A DNA stretch of 64,000 nt from Mesaphorura yosii (Eukaryota; Arthropoda; Collembola; Poduromorpha; Tullbergiidae), in NCBI GenBank assembly GCA_009869945.1, contig WIXG01000138.1:1-64000 (forward strand), written 5' to 3'. The translations under genes and the position numbers were made by a program. The notes under the pieces were generated by a model that searched no databases, was not told the origin of the DNA, and worked only from the letters and a program-made list of their open reading frames with translations. Every line of letters starts with the position of its first letter. Position 1 is the first letter of the stretch. This document shows positions 29,331-42,200 of the stretch, piece by piece.

Positions 29331-32300
29331 TTTTCATGTGCTCCGGTGGGATAACTGAGGGACGCCAGGACGGCCTACCTCTGACCTTTCGTTGTTCTCT
29401 CTTGTGAGAGGTGCACGGCAGGCATTCTGACATTGTAATTGTGATGCCCTTTTCCGCCTTCATGCATCATCGACTAAATAACACGAACGTGTGCAGCGCG
29501 TAATGATAGCAATGGATCATCGTGAACAGTCTTTTGTGTGTTCACGGTTGCACGCTTGTTGATACGATGTTATTATTCTACATGCGCAGTCATGTAAAAG
29601 GAAACGAACCGGTGGTCAAGAAAAATACTTGACGTTCCCGTGTCTCGATTCCCCTGAGCCGAGTCTCAACCGTCCTCCTTTGCTTTTGTTTTCGAAAGGT
29701 AAGAACGAAATAATTGGGCTTCTTTCTATTTCTCGTGCTTGCTCTCTCCAGACAACAGACAAACAAAAACAGCACAGAAAACTTTCGAGTTCGAGGAAAA
29801 TCATGAAAGATAAAACTCGAAGCAATTGACGACAATGTCGGTTTGTGCAGAAGATGTGCTCCGATCGAAATTCTCGTCCAGACCAATGGGCATTGAGCAG
29901 TTGCCATTTTCACATACTTTGAATAAGATCTAAAGGTTCTGCTCAACTGAAGCGGGAGTTGAAGGTCTTCCGAGGAAAGCCTTGAAGTTTTGCATTAGTG
30001 CTTGGCGCTTGCAATCAGACATGATTGCCGGTGTCCGTGTGGGAGGTTACCATTATCGTCAACACAGTTATCATTTTGTCTCGTCTAGCCCCCAAGCAAT
30101 AAGCATTACGTGCAGGGTACAATGCTCCAATTTCGTGAAATTTGCGCTGCAGAGAAGGGACAATATTAAGGTAGAAAGTTGCCAAGCTTCGCATAATATT
30201 AATATTAAAGAGCGAAATCCTATTTGGAGAACTCCCAATGATAACAACAGCCTCAAAGGATCATCTTCTTCAAAGGAGGTTTATATTTATGTCTTCTGCA
30301 TGAAAATCTATTAAGGAACGATGGAGTAAGCAAAAAAGTTGAAAATTATATCAAGCGGGGTTTTCGCATTAACCCATTGTACACTCCCTCTCTAAAAACG
30401 AGTAGACCCTTTAAAATTTACTTGGCATATGTCCGCTGAAGAGAAGAGTTTTCAGAATATCCGAAATAACACAGCTCACAGTGTGTGTGTTTAAAAATCA
30501 TTTAACTCTCTTTGATAGTACACGGAAAGTGGAGCACATGCACAATTACAGCCTTCCATTTGTAAACTGAAATTGAAATCCGTAAACACAAACAAGCGAA
30601 GGCGCACGGCGTACCCATCTAGCCTAATTCCACCAAGATGGAGAAAGGTGGCTGGGAATTGAAATTGGCGAGTAAATCGGATGAAAGTACAATCTTCCAC
30701 AAAGACTCAAAAGCAAAGGAAATTTCAAGTGAAAAAATCCACGAAATTCAATAATTTTCCCGGAGTTAGGTTTTAGAACTGCGGCAAACACAAAGGGCGA
30801 AGGCAAATTACTAAAAAAAATATTCAATTCGGCCGACATAAACGAAAATTCACGACTTTCACGTGCTTATGACGTTCCCTTCGGTCGTGCCTACGGTTCA
30901 AAACTGAAAATATGTAGTGTAGTATTTTCTGATTCAATTACGACAATACGATGCGCGAACAACCTTCTTGGGTCACATTCGACTGCGTATCGCAATGACG
31001 AAGTTTCTTCTAATTTTGTTGAGAAGGAAGAGGAAGACACCCGTCAAGGGGAAAAGGTTGTCAATCATGTTGGGACTCTGACCTTGTGAGGTAATTCACT
31101 CAAATGCAGTGTAGTTTTCTTGCATCTTGGTCAATCTATTTTTGGCCCTCCTTAAACGACTTTTCTCGTCTACTATATGCATCTGTGCTTGTCATCTCTC
31201 ACAGGAGAATAGAACGAGAAGTGAGCAAGAGTTGGAAAACTAAAATTGTTTATTCAATTTATTAAATATTAAATTACACTCAAATAAATAATAAGATTAC
31301 TTTGGAACTTGCATTGAGAAAATACGCCGCTCCTGCAAGACCTCAGAAACAAGTTTACTGTACTTTTCCCATTCGATCGAGATGTGAAACCAATTTTCTC
31401 AAAAGCTTATTTGCCAATTTGCTTATAAATATGAGAAAAGAAAAAGGGGCAGACGAATGCGGGCGGAGAGTCTTGCTTTCCAGACGAGTGTCTGGGACCA
31501 CAATGCCCTCAGCAGTTCCGTTGTAGAAGTACTAGAAAATAATTAGCTACGCAATAATCATAAAACTCAGAGCCCTTGAACCCGCTTTTATTGTTGTAAC
31601 TTAATCTTTCCTACTTTATCACAATTTCAACCGTCAAACGTTCGTACCTCGACCACAAGCAACGAGGAAGCAAAGCACATACTTTGGGTAGCAGGGTTTG
31701 CGTTCAAATGAAAGTGGTCTAGTCAGTCAACGAGCAGATTCCACTTTAAACTTTTGTCGCTGTCTTGATTGTGACATGAGGTACTATCTTAATGGCAAGG
31801 ATACTCGAGAATTTTAATAACACCATTGCTTTTGCTTATCATGCTTATTGTACCATGTGATGATGCCGGAGCTCCTGGCGTAGTGTACAGAAATTTACAA
31901 CTTTATTGTGCATTGGCGCAAAAGATGCCTGGCTTGGTTGTTTGGTGTTTGGAAGTTTTTTAATAACTTTCACCGACGCTAACTTGCAGTCCCGTGTGGT
32001 ATGAAGTCAAAGACGAGCCGTAATTTCCATAATGAAGTACAAATATTAGAGTACTTTTAACTTAATGAAAAACTACAAATGACACCAAGAAGCAATCATT
32101 CGGCTTGTACTTGTGTATGGTATTAAATTTCACCTGTATTTGATTTCAGAGTTAGCAGTCAAGCGAGCAGCAACGAAATGAATGACTTTTTTAATTTGTT
32201 ACTAGCAGTAAAAGGCGAAGCGAGGCGAGATGCAATTTCAATCAACTCGAATTTCAAGTTCACAATTCCCCGCGTCCCGTTCCAGCTTTAATATACGAGG

Positions 32301-35300
32301 AGAGCTTCCATCTCGTTGGCTGAGCATCAGATAATGCAGAAAGTTGAGGAAGAATTTCAATAAACCCAAGTTTTATTTTCTTCATTCCATGTTTATTACA
32401 CAGCAACTGTCTCCGTGTGTGCTTTGGGAGATATGAGCTGCTGCCTGCTGCTGGTCTTGTGGTCGTATGGTTACAATGCAAGAAGCTTCGAAGGCTGAAA
32501 AGTTGCGGAAGAATCGTAATTTTCAGACTAGGCGAACCCAGTCTCATGATTTACTAATTTATGTCCTAGGTAATGCACGAAGTTCTGCTCGTGTAAGCAA
32601 CGCTACGATGAAGGGCAACGCCAGACTGAAAAGTCAATGTGCCAATAAAAGACGACGGTGTTCATGTCTCGCTGTAGCAATTATAAAAAACGAAACATGC
32701 TAAACCTCAACAAAGCGCTGTCTTCCACAATTTAATAATTCGGTTCAACTTGTACGGCAGTGCAGTTCTTGCTGTTGAAACAAGTCGGTGGACTTGGAGT
32801 TGCGTGCAGGGCAAAACCACGCCGACCCATTTTATAAACATTGAAAGTGCTAATTGCTGCCATGCAAAGGAATCGAGGGAGCGGCCTATTTTCCTGTTTA
32901 ATTACAAACCGTAGCTTTCTCTCTCCGAGCCAAAACCAAGCACCTCAACACAATAGCGGCGCTAATCCCGAGCGGTCTCACAATTCAAAACAAGCGAATT
33001 TGTTTGAAGCATCAGGAACACTGAAAATTATTGATTACAAGCTGTACTCTGGGCACAAATGATACGAGAATCGCACAATGGTTGAAATATTGCAATGAAG
33101 AGACAGAAAATAAAGAAAAGGGAAAATAACATAAAACAGCGAAATAGCAGACTTTTCATTCTTTTGCTCCGTCTCTCAGGTCTCATTCTTCCATTTTATT
33201 TGGGAAGCGCAATAATACACGTCGACTAACAAGAGTTTTGCCAACAACGATTCACATATGTGTAATGAGCACAGAGTCTTCTCTGCCGTACGCCGCATGT
33301 GCGGTCACAATTCTCAAATATAATATGCTGGAAACCTCAAACGCCAAGAGACCATACATTTACGTACAGGCAAAATATTACGATTGGAAAGGCTGCTGCC
33401 ATGCCGTGGCCTTTAATCTGAATATATAGTGCCCATAAAGCATGTTATATTTTGAGTAATGTAACTCATTGCGTTCTATGACAGGACAACGTCTCTTGTT
33501 AATCTTGCATGCTTCCGTAGCGTAGCTCGAGCCTTGCCGAAATGAAAAGGATAACGTAGCGAAACTCAGACGCGATAATGCAGACCAAATTGCTTGACTT
33601 TCTTCGTCATTTCAACGGTGTTGATTAGTATAATAAACTAGGCGCTGACGCGAATATTTCGCAACACTTCAGTGTATCGCGGTTATGCACATTTTCTCAA
33701 GGTAACAGTGAAAATGTTTCAAAATACGTTGCAGACGTAATTTACAGCAAGCCGCTTTGGATTCCTTCTCGACAACTCACAACACTTTTACAATGTAGTT
33801 AATTGTGCCAGCATCGAAGCTAGCCTGCATTCCAGCTAGAATGTGTGGAGGGCTTAAATTGTTAATGCCACACCATTCTTCATGCCTTAAATAAGCCTAT
33901 CTGCCAAACAATCTCACTCGGACTTACTTTTTCGCCTTCATGTGCGTCAGCGTTGGTATTTCATGCATGCATGCCTGACAATAATAAATTATTTAATAAT
34001 TCGCATTGTATTAACCGCCGAAGCAACTACAAAGGAGATTCGTTATATAGTTCCGATCCGTACTCACTTTCACGGCATCACGTCGTTAATTCATTATGTC
34101 GGGAATGCCATTCATGGAAATGTCGTTGTTTCATGTAATAAATGATTACAAAACGTTGATTCGATTCTATTCCTCGGAAGCACACTCAAGTCGTCGTAAA
34201 TTCGCAACACTGGACAAGTGAACTTGTGCATGGCAATAAAATTTATTGCCCAAAAGGAATGAACGACATATCGAATACTAACCGTTCAGAATGTCCAGAA
34301 ACTTTGTTTGGATAGAACGATGAGATGATGAGAACTGGAGTTGAGCTCTTCTCAGTGAGGTCACAGTTCGTGGTGGGTACTAATTGAATTTTTACATGGA
34401 AAATCAGAGCTGTCCTTCTCCAAGGGCTAATTTGATCGAATCACGCAATCCAATTACATAACTGACGGCCATGCTAGACGCTAATGTACGACCACGGTAC
34501 TGCGTAACGCGTGTCTTGACAATGTCAGAATGTTGAGACACGTAACGCCTGACACAGAGCACTCTTCACAAATCACGGTCACAGAGATACAGCAATATTT
34601 CATAAGAATCTCATTTCAGGTTTAACGATTGCCTCCACACAGTTCACGTGCTCAAATTGTACAATTACTCGCCGGGCAAATCTTAGGAAAGGGTTCAATT
34701 AATTCACACTTGCAAGTGTTTTAATCCAGCGAAGGCTATAAACTGATGGTTTCAAACGTATGTTTGTATTAATCGTTCCTTCCGCTGGTTGTTTTTAGGT
34801 AAAAGTCAATTTGGGCTTGGGATTCTCTTTGATTCCGCTGTACTGCTCAAATGTTTTTGAAAGACACGAGACCGACAGAGAGACGCAGTGAAAGCAAGAG
34901 CTCGAAGCAGAGTGAGAGCGAGATAACAAGGTTTTGCTCTTTTCACGAGAACATTCGCTTCACATCTCCTTTCTCTCTGGCTCCAGTTGCTCTACTTTTA
35001 TATTCCCTCAACCATGCAGCAAACATTTCGTATTCTGCAATGCTTTCCTTCTGATTTCCTGCGCTGCAGAAACGGTCTCGTGCATTGCGTGGCTCTATCC
35101 ATTTACGAGCCCACCACGCTGACTCACAAACTCACTTGCTCGCAATATTTGGTTTACATTGCCATGCTACATGACTTGCCACGAATTCCCGGACTGGTGG
35201 ACTTGGTCCTACCCAAACGAATTACGCGGTACGTATTTTATAAAAACATGCTATTTCAATGCAGTCGACAAAAGAAACCGTTCGTCTTTATTTTCTCATC

Positions 35301-35485
35301 TTTTGGGCGTTTGGTTATTTTTGCAGTAGAAATATTCCTGAATACCATTCCAGTGTTTTTTTCCCTTCGGATCCAACCATAGTGAACAAATGCCTAATCT
35401 TTCAGTGTGACTTTCATTTAATCTGGATTGTGAGAGTGATTCTCAAAATATGTATTACAAGTTCGCGCGAAGTCCCAGGACTCAC

Positions 35486-35628
35486 GGAACTTAAACCCAA
35501 ATTCAATCTTCGTTGCCTCAAGCAATTCCTGGAACATTTCTCGAGCACGACGATATGATGCAATTGCTTTGAGAGTGTGTAGTTCGTCGAATTGATATTT
35601 CAGTGTTAAGTTACAATCGCGTAGTCGC
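35486..35628 (-). other. Exon-like segment of an unassigned minus-strand gene
   Basis: A pyrimidine-rich tract ending in TTTTGCAG and a strong donor GTGAGT bracket 143 bases with one open frame. The product is helical and charged (includes FDELHTLKAIASYRRAREMF). I do not recognise the family. Its phase does not fit the neighbouring segment at 35772-35947, so the two may not be adjacent exons. Confidence 0.35.
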
Positions 35629-35771
35629 CTGCAAAAGCGAAAGCGTAGAACGACCAAGTATTAAAAGATCCGCACACATAAATCCTTCTTATTTTCTTTG
35701 ACAACGAGTCCAGAAGTTGGTCCGAAATTAGCATGCCAGATAAGCTGCCAAAAAGTCAAAGTAAATCTCAC

Positions 35772-35947
35772 TGGGTATATTTACATGCGTGGGAGTATGA
35801 AAGAGTTCAAAGAGCTGTGACATTGCTTGGGTCAAGGTCGCATCCGACTTTAAGTCACTGAGAACCTTAATTTTGATTAGAGGTGAAACATGCCACTCCT
35901 TTGAACTTAATGCCAGAATCCGTCCACCTCTTGCTTTTGGTGTAATT
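35772..35947 (-). other. Second exon-like segment, unassigned
   Basis: Acceptor after TTCCTTCAG and possible donors at 35784 (GTAAAT) or 35771 (GTGAGA). The open frame includes ILALSSKEWHVSPLIKIKVL and a mostly helical continuation. It resembles coding sequence in composition, but I cannot name it or link it cleanly to 35486-35628. Confidence 0.3.
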
Positions 35948-36848
35948 CTGAAGGAAATTCGTTCGAAGACGCACAAGTTCTTAGAAATACGATGTATTAT
36001 GACATTCTTTGGTTACTAATTACCCACGCCAAGCCAGGTTCATCACCACAGGCGAACTTAGAAAGACGCTTATGCGACTATGAAAGCAGAAAGGAGATCC
36101 AATTTCATGAAGATTAAAAGGAATTTCAAGTAGCTAGTTACGAAATTACTCAGGGTAAACGCGTCAACTAACCCGTACAAATACATATTTGTTTCCATAA
36201 TTTTCCTCTGCGGAAGGCAACTAATTTTGTATTATAATTCAGTTATACGCTACTGTTGAACCAGTCTCTCACTGAACCCCCGAAAATTAGAGCAAGGAAG
36301 CCTGTGAACTGCTCGTCAGTTCGGAGTAGTAATCAAATTCTATACAGCAAGAAAATGTCATTTGTATTGCACAATGCGACGAACTTTGAACCTCTCCTGG
36401 ACGGACAAAAGGCTCCGTACCTTCTAAATAGCCTTTTCTTCTGTTCACATTCAAACTCACTTGCTCGTCAACTATAAACAAACTTGGAATACAAACGGCC
36501 AAGAGCCAATTTCCTCATTTCGTGAAGAGCGCAACAGGTATTTGTCAAGTCACCTCGCTGACTTCTGTTCTCCGTTTAGTTTGACTTACTTCAAAGCAAA
36601 CGATTCCAGAGAAAGTTGACAGCAAGAGCGAGACAAAAACAGACATGAAAGTAGAACAGTTGAGATGGAATTGGAAAATTATGAAATTATACGAAACTTT
36701 CTCTACTGGAAATTCCTAATTAAAATTCAAGATGTTTTGATGAAAGTACTTTCTTACCTTAAACTGCCACGGGCTAAGCTGAATAGGCGATTGGCCCGCT
36801 CATGCACGCAGGTATTCGCAATCAATGTGTGCGAAGTGAGTTTATTCT

Positions 36849-37248
36849 TCAGCTTCGTTTATTGGCAACAGTCTTCGGTTGAGCTTGTTTTGATATAGCA
36901 AAACAGGCTGGTTCGATTGACGGGAAAATTGTTCTTTGCTCTTCTAATTCTTGGCACTTAATTCGAAGCAATGCTTGAGTCAGAAGAGTGAGATAATCGT
37001 TCTGAAGTTTTTTGAAGTACGGAAGTGGGGATTTGCAATTGCAGCTTGTGACTACAAAAAGCCACCAAGTACCAGCTATCTGTGGTCCAGCAGCTGCAGC
37101 AGATGCCGTGTGTGAAGTTCTGGTTATCAAAGAGCCTGAGCACAATTCTTTCACATTGGCACTTGCAAAGTTCGGTGATTTCCAGGCATTCCAGTCGGCA
37201 ATGTTTAATTAATGGGCACTTGTGTGGGTCATCCTGATCACACTGCAA
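36849..37248 (-). other. Possible terminal exon(s) of an unassigned gene, with poly(A) signal
   Basis: A minus-strand frame from an acceptor at 37001 runs to a TGA at 36849-36851. AATAAA (36841-36846) follows two bases later. Just upstream, in another frame (to 37248), lies a cysteine-rich stretch (CPLIKHCRLECLEITELCKC) that might be a separate exon. Neither piece matches a family I know, and the exon chain cannot be closed. Confidence 0.3.
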
Positions 37249-39141
37249 TGCAATGACTACTGTAATTCGGCATCAAAACAGCTGCAATTAAAGTCATATT
37301 CCTGATTGTAAATGTCATACGCATACTTGTGGTTTGCAGTATCGATGCTCTGACGTCTTGTTTTATTATGCACAGATAACCAGGCACTGCCTTATCAGTC
37401 AATACCAATTCACACACTGACATTGTACATTTCCGTGCGAAAATGTATTAAATCAGCCAACGAGCTCAACAGCATCACACGCGAAACTGTGTAAACACAA
37501 CCTTCATGATCTCATCCAATTAAGAGACAATTACGGCCGCCAGCCATTGATTTGGCGCCTGACGTTTGACGCAGGTACAATTTCCCTGAACCTCACAAGC
37601 CAAGCCTCATGTAAAACTGCGCTGCACGTCCACTGATTAAAGTTCAAGAACGTGATGTCTTCTTTCACATATTTACTTCCAACGAAAAACCAACTGTAAT
37701 GCAAAAACACAGCCGTCATTCTTGAGCTCGGTCATCAACTGATGGATGAATTATGGGCTCAAATTCTTGGGCCCAGAAATATACTGCTCACGCCGAACCG
37801 AGCGGCTTTCTTTCTTTTCATGTGATCTGACACGACGTCCCCAACAAGCAGTTGTATGTTTCCGGCGTTAAACGCTTTGCTGTAGTCTATCCTGTCTCAG
37901 CAACTCAAGATGCGAATTTCATGGACCCTGTTTGTTTATGTAAGCAGCACCATTTTACACTTCCTTCTAACCTTCGTTGTACTTGTAATTTGATAGCATG
38001 CGTGATAAAGAATTTGCAAGCAAAGAAAAGCGTAATGCCTCGAACCGAGATGCTAAATAAGTAGAATGACTCTACGTGCATTATTGCACGAGACATTTGA
38101 ATGTTGGCTACTGTCACCATTGTTAATGAATGACTATGATTATGTTCGCTTTACAGTCTCATATTTCATTCCGAGTGGGCATTTTGATTGGGGATCTCCA
38201 GTGGAAAGTCCTGCTCTGCTACTTGAAATTTCGCAAATCCCAGCAATTGTGTTAAAAGTCATGCTTGTCATGCAATAAGCATCAATTTATCCTGCACTAC
38301 AATAATCTAATGATGGTACTTGTAACATTGCTTACAATAATTTGACATCACGAAGTGTTTACCGTAATTTATTTGGCGAGGATTAGCATCTTGAAACATG
38401 CGGTATATTTTTTCGCTTCATGGAGTTCTCATACAATTCATGTTTGCTGATAATGAGGTGTCGATTATCCTCGCAAAAGTAAGTTCCTGGTTTGTTTGGC
38501 TTTCGAGCTCATATCTGCGTTTTGCCCATGTCAGCTCATTCGCCAACTACGCCTCTTCAATCAATTGTGGCGTGTGGGAGGTTGAAAGCAATCGAAATGT
38601 CTGATTCCACAACCTTGAAATTTGACTAGAGATAGGTCGATGGGCAAGAAATCGTTCAAACAGACGCGTTTTAATTGTCATGTTCGTGACGTCGGAGTGT
38701 GAAAATAAGCAACCAATTATTTACTTAAAGTGCGACATCACAGTTTATGTTCAAGGTTTGGCACGCCGTCGTTGAGTTTAAGCTTTCCCGACCGGAGTAG
38801 CTTTTATAATACTACGATAACATTGACCTCGTCCGTTCTCTGGGTCGGGACTGTGGTTATGGCTGCCAAACAGTCGATCTCCATTCACAAATCAGTACAG
38901 AATCGCGACCTGAATATTCACAGAATTAGGGAATGAGTCAATTTGCAATTACGCTAAATCTACTGATACGAAGCAGCGTGTCATAATCCCAAACCAGAAA
39001 TATCTCGATCATCATTAGCTTTGGTAAACACGAGCACACGTGCTGGAACCCCACTCTTGATATCACGTCATTGCTGGTTGTTAAATTTGTTAGCCCGATT
39101 AACTCAATTCACTGTAATTCGTATTTCCAATCAATTTTGGT
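37249..39141. other. Intergenic, downstream of CCDC142
   Basis: Only short, unconvincing frames on both strands. Nothing else seen. Confidence 0.5.
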
Positions 39142-39147
39142 TTTATT
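39142..39147 (-). terminator. poly(A) signal of CCDC142
   Basis: Minus-strand AATAAA about 105 bases past the TGA at 39253-39255. Confidence 0.5.
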
Positions 39148-39252
39148 CTTTCTCAATCTTACAAACTTGTTATGCGGCATTTCCAAATTATTGCATTAAA
39201 TTATTGCTCACAATGTCTCATTCTAATTATACACATTCTAAATCTGTTTCTC

Positions 39253-42200
39253 TCAGTTGCAGCAAGGTGAGAGGATATTTCTCCGCAGACGTAACCCCAG
39301 CCAAATTTGTTGATTTGGAACATACATCTCGGGTGGGATGTCATCCTCCGCGACAGAATTCTCCGAAACTGATGACGGGGAAGATTGATTAGAGCCTAAG
39401 AGCAGAATGCAGGAATTAAGAACTTAAAGAAGTGATAATTCATATAAGCGATGTCATTGTGGAGGGATGAATTCAAACGGGTTTGTAATTTTGCAGAATG
39501 CATGCAAAAAGAACTCACCAGAACCTGTAGTGGATGTAGGTGCAACTCGTCTTGTACTTCTTGAGAGTTTGCCGACTCCAAGCACATCGCCGTGGTTTCT
39601 CAAGAGCAGAAACGCGACTCCTTCGCAACGCTTAAGTATTTCCAGTTGCAAAAGGGCTTTCCGCGCCACTTCATCCAGTAACGACTCATTACGAATCCAA
39701 TCACGTAGTGTCATAAAGTCACGAAGGAGCTGAAGTGCACCCCATTCACTACATATTTGAGGATGTTATTGTTATCGCACCAGATTAATTGGAAAACCTG
39801 CACCGGATTAGCGTCATTATTCCTATCGTAGCAGTACAAACCTGAACTTAATCTTCTTCTGTAGAATATACTGCAGCCAAGCCTCACACGTGGCCTGGAT
39901 AACCTGCTTTCCAATGGCTTCCTGTACGGCAGGCGAGACGAACTCCACGGAGGCGATGGTCACGGGCTCGATTACTTTACCTTCAATTTATCACGAATAA
40001 TTGATTAGATTCTAATCGGGTTCAACACGCTACGTTGGCTACCAGGAAGTATTGGCCATGTAGCTCATGGTAGCATGCAGCGGCGGTGAGTATGGTATCT
40101 GTAATTAAATGGAATTTCGTGCTTCGTGCGTGGGAATTGTTTGGAATTCTAATCGAAGAGAAAGTCAGAGTCTCAATAGAGCAGCGTGGGATTGTGAGCA
40201 CATGTTGTTATTGTATTCTCCGTTGTCTGAGGAAACGAGACGTTTTGGCATGGTGATTGATAACTCATTTTCGTTCCAATTCGTCTATTTAAATTAGAAT
40301 TTAGTGACCGTGCATAGCATCGACTTACTTATAATCGTTCGAACGTAAGGAGATGCCACATCAGGACTGAGCCCCGCATTTGGGCCGACACCACGCCAAT
40401 GAAGTGGATTTGGAATATAAGATTGGATTGTGGCTAAGCTGAGCATACGGCAGACAGGACCAGAAGAAAGTAAGAGATCGTCAGGCATTTTCTAGTGAGG
40501 CGTTTAAGCAAAGATGATTGATGATCTCAAATTTATTTCAAATGACCAGAAATGCATTTGGCAAGTAGTTAACTCACCTGGAACTTGGTTAAGGTTTCCA
40601 GCAAGTTATCGGCACACGTTTTCCGATGGTTGGCTGATAATCTGATCGACACGTTTGGCGAGGTCAAGAATATCTGCCTTGTGATGAACAGCGTCTGAAC
40701 AGTGTGAAAAGAGGAAAATGAAAGTGTTCTCTGCATGAACGAGCACAACGCTGACAACGCAGACAAATTGGATTACCTGGTGCGATTTAATCAGTTGAAC
40801 CAACAACGCAGTGTCCCGTTGTGAGCACGAGAGGAAGGCGGGCATCGCCCAGCTGTTGAGCCACGTCTTGCAGCGTTTCACAACCCAAGCCTTGTAGTAC
40901 GTAAGAGTTGCGTCGACTCGGAACAGAATTTGAGCTTCATCGCACAATGGCTCTTCGTCAAGTACGTTTCCTGCACCGGCACCACCACCACTTGGTCCAG
41001 CTACAGGAGCATTGCCAGTTGTTGAATCAATATTTATCGTGTTTCCTGAACTCGAAACTGCGACCAACTTTTTGGTCTCACTTTTGCTGCTCTTTCTATA
41101 CTGAAAATTCCCTTCACCACCTTCCATCAACGCTAAGCAGGTCGTAATGATGTCGCCGAACTTTGCTCCGATTCCAGTCGCCCACTCGCCTTCCTTGGGA
41201 GACCTCACGAGTGAAATCTGCTCTGGTCTCTTGATCTTTGATGCCATCTCGAACCCACTTCGAATTTTCTCGTCCCAACTGAGGAGAAGCACGAAGGAGT
41301 TCAAGGAATTCCAGATCGAGTCGAAAGCTGGAGCGATAGGAGTTGGATTTTTTTCTGTTAAATTAGCCATCACTGGTTAAATTCCGTGACGGTCCCCTTG
41401 AACCCTTATACTTAACTATTTTTACCTGCAAGGTATTTACCAATCAGTAAGGAGCTTTTGAAGGAACTGAACACTTCAAGCGAATGGAGGGCAAGAGGAA
41501 TGCCCATCGAATAATCCCAAAGCAGCAAATCCTCCGCAGTTTCTCCAACCAGCACCCAAAGCACTTGTCTGAAGTAATTGTACATTTTGCTCTTTACACT
41601 TCCACTCAGCCGTTCAGTCCCATCCTCAAGCTGTTTGACAGCAGCTCTTCCAAGAAGCGAAGGGCACTTCGAGAAGCATTTGGCGAATGGATGCAATCTC
41701 GAGTCTTCCTCGAGAAAAATAGGCTCGAATTTCTCGAAATTCAAAATTGGTTGCTTTTGTTGCATTTCTTCCAAGAGTTTGTTCACGGGCGTAGTCAACC
41801 GATGCGCTCCGGGACTCAGTGGGAGAAATGAAGTTTGAATTGACTGCACAAATCGGTAGGATGAGCATGAAGCCCGCTTCTGTGCGAATATCTGAAGCAA
41901 TTTCGTAGCTGATAACGGTTTCAAGGAGAGTCGACACGACGGGCTGTCGTTTCTCCCGGCCTCCAGGATCTGAGCAAGAATGCTGATTTTGTTCTTTTCA
42001 ACATTTGACGAACTTGGTGTAGTTGCCGCTGTACTCACAATGGCAGCGGGAGCTGTAGCGCTTGAATTTCCTTGCGTAGAACTTCCTGACACAATCCTGG
42101 CACCTTTGGTACCAACTGGGCTTAGGACAACATCATGATAGTTATGCTGGAACTTGTCGAGCAGAATTTGCTGCTGCTGGTTATTATTCAAGTTGAGTGC

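Larger units (their letters stand above)
22190..35485. other. 13-kb stretch without a recognisable gene
   Basis: Apart from the candidate Pde6 exon at 23007-23300 and the two small frames at 25171-25353 and 29106-29330, I see nothing coding. No reverse transcriptase, transposase, tRNA or long repeat is evident. If the Pde6 start codon lies far upstream, much of this is its first intron. Confidence 0.5.

Noticed and set aside
34495-34555. Imperfect hairpin around CGTGTCTTGACA
   Set aside because: The stem is only about seven bases with no compensating features; such stems are expected by chance.
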